The position numbers were made by a program, and so were the translations under genes. A stretch of 5,074 bases of DNA from Planctomycetota bacterium. GTDB taxonomy: Bacteria > Planctomycetota > Phycisphaerae > FEN-1346. The stretch is taken from contig JAPLML010000362.1 in the NCBI GenBank assembly GCA_026387055.1, positions 1-5,074 of the forward strand. Reading direction: 5' to 3'. Positions within the stretch are counted from its first letter, which is position 1, and each line of letters opens with the position of its first letter. Shown here in pieces: positions 1-4,971 of this stretch. A model generated the notes under the pieces. That model had not been told where the DNA came from. It saw only the letters and a list, made by a program, of their open reading frames with translations, and made no database searches.

Positions 1-14
1 GGCAACACGAACCT

Positions 15-1082
15 CTACCCGCGGGCAGAAGGGGGGCCGGCCCGGCGCACCAAGCGTCTGCCCTTTTTCGCCGCCGAGATCACCAGCATCACGCCGACCG
101 CCTCGTCGAGCGTGATCGGGAAGCGCTTGCCCCGGCGCACCGCCGCATAGAGCTCGTCCCAGATGTTCCAGGGCTTCTGCGGGTTGACCGGGAAGGTCTG
201 CTCAATCCAGGGCAGGTCCTCGGGGGAGCCGAAATTCTCGTCGGCGGCGCCGGGGTTGACGGGACGCGGCGGGAGTTTCGCCTTCGGATCGAGATATCGA
301 AGCGTGAAGCTCTGCCCGTCGCACCACAGCGCCCCGCGCGTGCCCCAGACGGCGTAGGGCGGGCTGCTGAGGGCCATGCCGCCGCTCACCTCCAGATCCA
401 CCACGCGCCCGTTCGTCCCCGCCAGGACGATCTTGAAGTGGTCCTCGGCGTCGCCGACGGCGGCGATCCGCTTGAGGGCGCTCCACTGGCTCTTCACGGG
501 CGCCTCCAGGAGCCGCAGCGCGTGGTCGACGATGTGCGGGCCCCAGTTGAGGAGCAGCCCCCCGCCGAATCGCTTGAGGGTCTGCCAGTCGTCGCGGCGG
601 GCGTACCAGCCCCGCGTCAGCTTGATCTGATACACGTCGCCCAGGAGGCGGGACGCGATGATCTCGCAAACGTGCAGGAACGCCTTGTCGCACCGCGAGT
701 TGTGTCGGATGTAGAGCCTGCCCTTCGACCGGGCGGCCCGGGCCGCCAGGCGCCGGGCCTGGGCATACGTCTCGGTGATCGGCTTTTCGAGGAACACGTG
801 CTTGCCCGCCTTGAGTGCCAGCACGGCGTGATCGAAGTGGTCGCGCGAGAACGTGGCCACGTCGACCATCTCGACGGCGGGATCGGCCACGAGGTCCTCG
901 ATCCTCTCGTAGACCTTGCAGCCGTAGGCGTCGGCCATGCGGCTGCGACGGTCCTTGAGGACGTCGCACGCGGCGACGATCTGGAACTTGTCTTCCTTGC
1001 CCTTGAGTTCCGGGCAGTGCATGCCCCAGCCCGCGCGGCCGAGGCCGACGATGCCGAGCCTGATAGGTCCCGCCTTCGCCAT
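15..1082 (-). CDS. Gfo/Idh/MocA family NAD(P)-dependent oxidoreductase
   Basis: The product is a 355-residue cytoplasmic protein with no signal peptide. Seen: an N-terminal Rossmann fold with the dinucleotide motif GLGRAG at residues 13-18, an acidic residue D40 after the second strand, and the family motif EKP at 99-101, whose Lys is normally catalytic. A C-terminal substrate domain carries GGG at 173-175 and the GPHxxD segment with H183 and D186, which matches the usual GxHxxD active-site region. The ATG at 1080-1082 is preferred over an upstream in-frame ATG at 1160: the Rossmann strand begins right after it, and an AGGGA Shine-Dalgarno (1089-1093) sits 6 nt upstream. Known for the family: oxidation or reduction of sugars, inositols or related polyols. 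The substrate cannot be read from the sequence. The gene lies 112 nt downstream of the HAD gene on the same strand and seems to have its own promoter, so a shared pathway is not shown. Length is normal for the family. Confidence 0.9.
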   Translation of the reverse strand: MAKAGPIRLGIVGLGRAGWGMHCPELKGKEDKFQIVAACDVLKDRRSRMADAYGCKVYERIEDLVADPAVEMVDVATFSRDHFDHAVLALKAGKHVFLEKPITETYAQARRLAARAARSKGRLYIRHNSRCDKAFLHVCEIIASRLLGDVYQIKLTRGWYARRDDWQTLKRFGGGLLLNWGPHIVDHALRLLEAPVKSQWSALKRIAAVGDAEDHFKIVLAGTNGRVVDLEVSGGMALSSPPYAVWGTRGALWCDGQSFTLRYLDPKAKLPPRPVNPGAADENFGSPEDLPWIEQTFPVNPQKPWNIWDELYAAVRRGKRFPITLDEAVGVMLVISAAKKGRRLVRRAGPPSARG

Positions 1083-1088
1083 CGCGAT

Positions 1089-1093
1089 TCCCT
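1089..1093 (-). promoter_or_regulatory. Ribosome binding site of the Gfo/Idh/MocA gene
   Basis: On the minus strand AGGGA, inside GGAAAGGGAA, lies 6 nt before the ATG at 1082. This spacing fixes the start at the MAKAG N-terminus instead of the upstream ATG at 1160, whose extra 26 residues have no family counterpart. Confidence 0.7.
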
Positions 1094-1131
1094 TTCCGTG
1101 GAGCGTGAGCGTCCGGGTGCAGAGGGGAGCG

Positions 1132-1160
1132 ATTATAGGCCGCCGTGTGGATGGGAGCAA
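1132..1160 (-). promoter_or_regulatory. Putative sigma70-type promoter of the Gfo/Idh/MocA gene
   Basis: On the minus strand a perfect -10 hexamer TATAAT (1132-1137) is preceded after 17 nt by TTGCTC (1155-1160), which matches the -35 consensus in its first three bases. Transcription would start near 1125 and give a leader of about 40 nt with the Shine-Dalgarno in it. It lies in the gap after the HAD gene, so the oxidoreductase can be transcribed separately. The upstream ATG at 1160 would lie inside the -35 element, a further reason to reject it. Prediction by motif only. Confidence 0.5.
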
Positions 1161-1194
1161 GCGCCGGCCGGATACGATTGGCGCCTAAGCTCAT

Positions 1195-1773
1195 TCAGGA
1201 GGCGGCGTCGAGGAGACGCTGCACGTCGGCCAAACTCGATGCGACCCAGGTGGCGTCTCGCGCCCAGGGCTTCGGCTCGGACACGAGCGCGATGGTCCGG
1301 ACGCCGGCGCTGCGGCCGGCTTCGATGTCGAACCGGTAGTCGCCCACCACGATCGTCTCGTCCGCAGCGGCGCCGCAGGCCGCCATGAGGCCGTGCACGC
1401 CGTCGGGGCTCGGCTTCGGCCGATGTTCGTCGCGGGCGACGCTGGCGTCGAAGGCGAGGCCGTGGCGGCGGATGGCGAGGTCGACGCTCGCGCGGCTGTT
1501 ACGGGTCAGGACGGCCACCTTGACGCCTCGCTCGCGAAGGTGCGCAAGGAGTTCCCGGGCGCCGGGCATGAGGCAGGACCGCTCTGCAACGGCCGCCTCG
1601 TGGCGGTCAAGGATGGCCCTGGCCCGCGCCTGCTCGGTGTCGCTCAGGGCAGCGATCGCCTCCAAGATGGGGGTGGCCGGCGGCAGACCGATCTCGGCCC
1701 GGACAGCGCCAAAGTCCAGCATCGCCTCCAGGAGGGTGCCATCGAGGTCGAAGATGACAAGCTTGAGGGCCAT
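1195..1773 (-). CDS. HAD-superfamily hydrolase (phosphatase, subfamily IA-like)
   Basis: A 192-residue soluble protein with all four HAD motifs. Motif I is FDLDGTL with nucleophile D9 and general acid/base D11. Motif II is T90 in VLTRNS. Motif III is K120 in RPKPSPDG. Motif IV is GDYRFD at 144-149 with D145 and D149 for Mg2+ binding. A helical cap is inserted after motif I (about residues 15-70). This layout is that of subfamily IA phosphatases such as phosphoglycolate phosphatase (Gph) and beta-phosphoglucomutase. The protein is somewhat shorter than typical Gph, so no specific substrate is assigned. Expected activity is Mg2+-dependent hydrolysis of a small phosphoester. The start is the ATG at 1771-1773, just before motif I. 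It has almost no room for a leader given the promoter at 1783-1811 and no clear Shine-Dalgarno. It is divergent from lpxD and upstream of the oxidoreductase on the same strand. Confidence 0.88.
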   Translation of the reverse strand: MALKLVIFDLDGTLLEAMLDFGAVRAEIGLPPATPILEAIAALSDTEQARARAILDRHEAAVAERSCLMPGARELLAHLRERGVKVAVLTRNSRASVDLAIRRHGLAFDASVARDEHRPKPSPDGVHGLMAACGAAADETIVVGDYRFDIEAGRSAGVRTIALVSEPKPWARDATWVASSLADVQRLLDAAS

Positions 1774-1782
1774 GGCGTACCT

Positions 1783-1811
1783 ATAATGACGCCGTTGGCC
1801 TCGATCGTCAA
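1783..1811 (-). promoter_or_regulatory. Putative sigma70-type promoter of the HAD gene
   Basis: On the minus strand TTGACG (1806-1811, five of six -35 consensus bases) is followed after exactly 17 nt by CATTAT (1783-1788, four of six -10 bases). The expected transcription start is near 1776, only a few bases before the ATG at 1773, so the mRNA would be leaderless or nearly so. This fits the lack of a clear Shine-Dalgarno before the gene. The plus strand also reads TATAAT at 1782-1787, but with no -35 at proper spacing. Confidence 0.45.
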
Positions 1812-1895
1812 TGATCGTGCTGCGTCATCGCGGCGGATAACCAGGTGCGCTGGGCTGGCCGCCTACGTTGGTGGGCGGGCGCTTTACCCAGTTAC

Positions 1896-1921
1896 CCACG
1901 GCCGGGCAAGACCGGCCGTGG
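1896..1921. repeat. Perfect 10-bp inverted repeat (hairpin) upstream of the lpxD promoter
   Basis: CCACGGCCGG (1896-1905) and CCGGCCGTGG (1912-1921) are exact reverse complements around the 6-nt loop GCAAGA. There is no T-run on either side, so it is not a standard intrinsic terminator. It lies about 30 nt upstream of the lpxD -35 and could be an operator-like palindrome or a boundary element between the divergent promoters. The function is unknown. Confidence 0.6.
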
Positions 1922-1952
1922 CACACCTCCCCCGGCACGCGCTCCCTGGAAC

Positions 1953-1980
1953 TTGCATTCCGGCCCTCGTCCGCTATAAT
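1953..1980 (+). promoter_or_regulatory. Putative sigma70-type promoter of the lpxD-lpxC/fabZ-lpxA operon
   Basis: TTGCAT (1953-1958), a 16-nt spacer and a perfect TATAAT (1975-1980). The predicted transcription start is near 1987, giving a leader of about 33 nt to the TTG start at 2020. No other promoter-like site is evident between here and lpxA, and the genes are tightly packed, so this may drive the whole cluster. It resembles the promoter of the minus-strand oxidoreductase (TTGCTC, 17 nt, TATAAT). Motif-based prediction only. Confidence 0.55.
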
Positions 1981-2009
1981 TGCCCTTTCTTGAATGTCTT
2001 ACGACCGAC

Positions 2010-2016
2010 GGGAGGG
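2010..2016 (+). promoter_or_regulatory. Shine-Dalgarno of lpxD, deciding a TTG start
   Basis: GGGAGGG at 2010-2016 lies directly before ACT and the TTG at 2020-2022. No in-frame ATG or GTG lies nearby, and the ATG at 1994 is in another frame. The protein sequence from TTG (MKKTLGELAQLVGG) matches the usual LpxD N-terminus. The spacing of 3-4 nt is short, which may keep initiation modest. Confidence 0.6.
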
Positions 2017-2656
2017 ACTTTGAAGAAGACCCTGGGGGAACTGGCGCAATTGGTGGGTGGCCGGCTGATGGGCGACCCCGCGCGGGAAGTGCAGGGGGTG
2101 GCCAGCCTGGCCCAGGCGGGGCCCCGCGACGTGGCTTTTGTCGCCCTGGCCCGGTACGCCGGCGCTGCCGCCGCAACCAGGGCCGCCTGCCTGGTCGTTC
2201 CCCAGGACTGGAAGGCGGACGTGACGGGGACCGCGGTTCTTCGGGTCGACGATCCCAGCCGGGCGATGGTGGCGATTGCGGCAGCGCTGTGCCCGCCTCT
2301 GCCGGCCCCACCGCCGGGCATCCACCCGCGGGCGTCGGTGGCCGAGACGGCGGTGCTTGGGCAGGATGTCCACGTGGGCGCCTGTGCGGTGATCGGGGAG
2401 CGGGCTCGCATCGGCGACCGGACGCGGATTCGTGCCGGGGCGGTGGTGGCCGACGAGGCGGTGATCGGCGCGGACGGCGACATCCACTCGGGCGTCGTGG
2501 TCCGCGAGCGCTCGCGCCTGGGCGACCGGGTGATCATCCATGCCGGATCGGTCATCGGCAGCGACGGCTTCGGATACCTGCCGGGCAAGACCGGGCCGGA
2601 GAAGATCCCGCAGCTCGGCACGGTGGAGATCGGCGACGACGTGGAACTGGGCGCCT

Positions 2657-2676
2657 GCGTGACGGGCCGGCGTGAC
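2657..2676 (+). other. lpxD: Junction of the internal lpxD deletion, flanked by a short direct repeat
   Basis: GCGTGAC occurs at 2657-2663 (coding the V-T of GACVT in the 5' frame) and again at 2670-2676 (coding the V-T of GVTKDVP in the 3' frame). Only 6 nt separate the copies. In intact LpxD the two V-T positions lie about 75 codons apart, so the two copies mark the edges of the missing segment. The exact breakpoint is within about 2664-2671. It is not a simple collapse onto the repeat, because both copies remain. Confidence 0.7.
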
Positions 2677-2823
2677 AAAGGACGTGCCCGCGGGCGCCGA
2701 CGTGAGCGGCTACCCCGCGCGGCCGCACCGCGAGGACCTGCGTCAGCAGGCGATCCTGCGGCGGATGGCGGAGGTCCTCGAGCGCTTGAAGGCGGTCGAG
2801 GATCGCCTGGGCGGGCTCGAGGC

Positions 2824-2829
2824 AAAGGA
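2824..2829 (+). promoter_or_regulatory. Shine-Dalgarno of lpxC-fabZ inside the end of lpxD
   Basis: AAAGGA ends 6 nt before the GTG at 2836-2838. The GTG overlaps the lpxD TGA (2837-2839) as GTGA, a usual arrangement for translational coupling. It fixes the lpxC start: the residues that follow align with E. coli LpxC numbering without offset. Confidence 0.65.
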
Positions 2830-2835
2830 CAAGGC

Positions 2836-4152
2836 GTGAGTCGGCGCCAACGGACCATCTCGCTCGAGGCCGAGATTGAGGGGCACGGCCTTTTCACGGG
2901 GCAGACGGTCCATCTGCGTTTGAGGCCCGCGCCGCCAAACACCGGCTTGGTGCTGACGCGCGTCGACCTCGGGCCGGAGGCCACCGTCACGGCGACCATC
3001 CAGTCCGTGGCCAAGCGATTCCAGCGCACGACGCTCGTCAACGGCGAGGCGTGCGTCGAGACGACGGAACACTTCCTGGCGGCCCTGGCGGGGCTCGGCA
3101 TCGATAACCTCTACGCGGAAGTCAACGGGCCTGAGATGCCCGCCGGCGACGGTTCGGCGGCCGACTACGTGCGGCTCCTTCGGCAGGCGGGCATCGTGGA
3201 GCAGGAGGGCGAGCGCCCCGTCCTCACTATCGCCGAGCCGATCACCGTTCAGGAAGGCGACGCGCTGATCACGGCGCTGCCGGGGCCGGAGGGCGAGCTC
3301 CAACTCACGTATCACCTCGATTACGGCCCGGCGGGGGTGATCCCGCCGCAGGTGTTCTCCCTGAAGCTCACGCCCGACGCCTTCGTCCAGGAACTGGCCG
3401 CCACGCGGACGTTCATTCTCGATACCGACGTGCCGGACCTGCGGCGGCGCGGCTACGGGCCGCAGGCGACGTATGAGGATCTGTTGGTAATCGGCCCGGA
3501 CGGGCCGATCCACAACACGTACCGCTTCGCCGACGAGCCCGCGCGGCACAAGCTGCTCGACATCGTGGGAGACCTTTTCCTGCTGAACTGCGACGTGCGC
3601 GGCCGCATCGTCGCGATGCGGAGCGGCCACGCCCTCAACCATCGCCTCGTGCGGCGCCTGCTGGAGCAGGCGGCCGGCATGGGGTCGCTCGTGGGCGGCG
3701 CCCTGCGCCAGGCGATGGACATCAACCAGATCATGGCCGTCCTGCCGCACCGGTATCCGTTCCTGCTGGTGGACCGCGTCATTGCGCTGGAGGACGAGGT
3801 GCGGGCGGTGGGCATCAAGAACGTGACGATCAACGAGCACTTTTTCCAGGGCCTCTATCCCGGCACGCCCATCATGCCGGGCGTTCTGATCGTCGAGGCG
3901 ATGGCGCAGCTCTCGGGCGTGCTGCTTCTGAAGAAACTGGCCCACGAGAACCAGGTGGCCGTGCTGCTGAGCATGGACAAGGTGAAGCTGCGACGGAGCG
4001 TCCGCCCGGGTGACCAGCTCCGGCTGGAGGCCGAGGTGGTCCGCTCGAAGGCACGCACCGCGGAGGTCATGACGCGGGCGTGGGTCGGCGACGAACTGGC
4101 CGCCGAGGCCCGGATCCGCTTCATGCTGCTTCCGGCCGAACAGGAGTTGTGA
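2836..4152 (+). CDS. lpxC-fabZ: Bifunctional LpxC deacetylase / FabZ-like dehydratase fusion
   Basis: 438 residues, cytoplasmic. LpxC removes the N-acetyl group of UDP-3-O-acyl-GlcNAc, the committed step of lipid A synthesis; FabZ dehydrates 3-hydroxyacyl-ACP. Residues 1-280 are a full LpxC. The Zn ligands and catalytic residues fall exactly at E. coli numbers: E78-H79 (TTEHFLAAL), H238-K239, D242 and D246 (RHKLLDIVGD), and H265 (SGHALN). A short linker leads to a FabZ hot-dog domain at about 294-438 with PHRYPFLLVDRV, the active-site helix PGVLIVEAMAQ (E354, equivalent to E. coli Glu68) and a normal C-terminal strand. The oddity is that the FFQGHFPG-type motif reads FFQGLYPG: Leu340 replaces the catalytic His (E. 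coli His54), with the 14-residue distance to the Glu kept. The codon is CTC where CAC would be His. LpxC should be active; the dehydratase may not be. Such fusions are known in Bacteroidota and some other phyla. The start is GTG, overlapping the lpxD stop; lpxA follows after 9 nt. Confidence 0.93.
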   Translation: MSRRQRTISLEAEIEGHGLFTGQTVHLRLRPAPPNTGLVLTRVDLGPEATVTATIQSVAKRFQRTTLVNGEACVETTEHFLAALAGLGIDNLYAEVNGPEMPAGDGSAADYVRLLRQAGIVEQEGERPVLTIAEPITVQEGDALITALPGPEGELQLTYHLDYGPAGVIPPQVFSLKLTPDAFVQELAATRTFILDTDVPDLRRRGYGPQATYEDLLVIGPDGPIHNTYRFADEPARHKLLDIVGDLFLLNCDVRGRIVAMRSGHALNHRLVRRLLEQAAGMGSLVGGALRQAMDINQIMAVLPHRYPFLLVDRVIALEDEVRAVGIKNVTINEHFFQGLYPGTPIMPGVLIVEAMAQLSGVLLLKKLAHENQVAVLLSMDKVKLRRSVRPGDQLRLEAEVVRSKARTAEVMTRAWVGDELAAEARIRFMLLPAEQEL

Positions 4153-4161
4153 GAGAGATCC

Positions 4162-4971
4162 ATGGCGATCAGTAAGCTGGCGGTCGTTCATCCGAAAGCC
4201 GAGCTGGCCCCCGACGTCGAGGTCGGCCCCTTCGGCTACGTGGGACCCGACGTGGTCATCGGGGCGGGCACGGTCCTCCATAACGGCGCCACCGTTGTCG
4301 GCCACACGCGGATCGGCCAACGCAACGTCCTGTATCCGCACGCGTGCATCGGCGCGCCGCCGCAGGACATCTCCTATCGCAACGAGCCGACGCAGGTGGT
4401 CATCGGCGACGATAACGTCTTCCGCGAATGCGTGACGGTCCACCGCGGCACCCCGAAGGAAAGCGGCGTGACGCAGGTGGGCAGCCGGTGCTACTTCATG
4501 GCGTGCGCCCACGTGGCCCACGATGGGCTGGTCGAGGACGACGTGATCTTCGGCAACAACGTCCTCATTGGGGGGCACGTGCACGTTGAGGCCCGCGCGA
4601 ACATCAACGGCGGCGCGGCGATCCACCCGTTCACCACGGTCGGCCGGCTGGCCTACGTGGGCGGGCTGACGCGGATCGTCCAGGACGTGCCGCCGTTCAT
4701 GATTGTCGAGGGGCATCCGAGCCGCGTCCGCGGCATCAACGCGGTCGGCATGCGGCGGGCAGGAATCTCGGAAGAGGTGATGCAGGCGATGGGGAAGGCG
4801 TACCGCCGCATCTATCGGCGCGGCCGGCCGCAAGCCGAGATCCTTGAAGAGATGGAGAAGGAGGACGGGTGGCCGGAGGAGGTCCGGTACCTGTGCGCCG
4901 CCCTCCGCGCGACGGGTAGCGGCCGCCACGGCCGCTACCGCGAGGCGACCCGCAAGCGCCCGCCGGCGTAA
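4162..4971 (+). CDS. lpxA: LpxA, acyl-ACP--UDP-N-acetylglucosamine O-acyltransferase
   Basis: 269 residues, about the E. coli length (262). LpxA is the first Raetz-pathway enzyme: it moves a 3-hydroxyacyl chain from ACP to the 3-OH of UDP-GlcNAc in the cytoplasm as a trimer. Seen: left-handed beta-helix hexapeptide repeats from about residue 10 to 180, the IGAPPQD loop at 63-69, FRECVTVHRGT at 87-97, and the catalytic segment AHVAHD with H117 and H120 (equivalent to E. coli His122 and His125). GGHVHV and AIHPFTTVG follow, then the QDVPPFM turn and the helical C-terminal domain with NAVGMRRAG and AYRRIYRRG. The ATG at 4162 follows the lpxC-fabZ stop by 9 nt, with a weak GAGAG at 4153-4157 as ribosome site, so coupling to the upstream gene is likely. 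The last 20 or so residues are Gly/Arg-rich and lie over a perfect palindrome (4915-4939), so this end does not look family-typical. Which acyl chain length is used cannot be read here. Confidence 0.94.
   Translation: MAISKLAVVHPKAELAPDVEVGPFGYVGPDVVIGAGTVLHNGATVVGHTRIGQRNVLYPHACIGAPPQDISYRNEPTQVVIGDDNVFRECVTVHRGTPKESGVTQVGSRCYFMACAHVAHDGLVEDDVIFGNNVLIGGHVHVEARANINGGAAIHPFTTVGRLAYVGGLTRIVQDVPPFMIVEGHPSRVRGINAVGMRRAGISEEVMQAMGKAYRRIYRRGRPQAEILEEMEKEDGWPEEVRYLCAALRATGSGRHGRYREATRKRPPA
4915..4939. repeat. Perfect 11-bp palindrome inside the 3' end of lpxA
   Basis: GGTAGCGGCCG (4915-4925) and CGGCCGCTACC (4929-4939) are exact reverse complements around a CCA loop. It codes for part of the Gly/Arg-rich C-terminal tail (GSGRHGRY) of LpxA. 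There is no T-run after it. A hairpin this strong in the last codons could slow ribosomes, stabilise the 3' end of the mRNA, or be a small dispersed palindromic repeat that landed in the gene. Confidence 0.65.

Larger units (their letters stand above)
1774..2019. other. Divergent intergenic region between the HAD gene and lpxD
   Basis: 246 nt between two divergent genes. It holds the minus-strand HAD promoter (1783-1811), a perfect 10-bp inverted repeat (1896-1921), the plus-strand lpxD promoter (1953-1980) and the lpxD Shine-Dalgarno (2010-2016). One plus-strand frame is open across this region in continuity with lpxD, but it starts inside the antisense of the HAD gene, has no ribosome site and shows no protein-like content. 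I see no conserved gene here. Confidence 0.75.
2020..2839 (+). pseudogene. lpxD: lpxD, UDP-3-O-acylglucosamine N-acyltransferase, with internal frameshifting deletion
   Basis: LpxD adds the second 3-hydroxyacyl chain from acyl-ACP to UDP-3-O-acyl-glucosamine. Seen in the first frame (TTG at 2020 to about 2664, 215 residues): an N-terminal uridine-binding domain (about 1-95), then hexapeptide beta-helix repeats from about 100, the family motif SDGFGY at 181-186, and GACVT at 211-215 where family members continue with IDRG. After the junction the frame turns into an Arg/Gly/Ala-rich run. The real C-terminus is found in the second frame from 2672 to the TGA at 2837-2839: VTKDVPAG, then SGYPARPHRE and the charged C-terminal helix (55 residues). 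Compared with E. coli LpxD (341 residues), about 75 codons are missing, including the QIAH segment with catalytic His239. The missing length must be 2 modulo 3. Neither part can be active alone. The stop still overlaps the lpxC start. A true deletion and an assembly error are both possible. Confidence 0.85.

Noticed and set aside
438..1388. Plus-strand open frame (316 codons) opposite the oxidoreductase and HAD genes
   Set aside because: It spans two unrelated antisense genes, has no recognisable motif and ends in Arg-rich low-complexity sequence.
1782..1787. Plus-strand TATAAT as a promoter toward lpxD
   Set aside because: The only -35-like hexamer upstream (TTGAGG at 1763-1768) is 13 nt away, too close, and the bases are better explained as part of the minus-strand HAD promoter.
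1393..2019. Long plus-strand open frame running into lpxD from the left
   Set aside because: It begins inside the antisense of the HAD gene, its translation has no family character, and the promoter at 1953-1980 and the Shine-Dalgarno at 2010-2016 place the true start at TTG 2020.
3715..4152. Separate fabZ gene starting at the ATG at 3715
   Set aside because: There is no stop between the LpxC and FabZ parts, no Shine-Dalgarno precedes this ATG, and LpxC-FabZ fusions are known.
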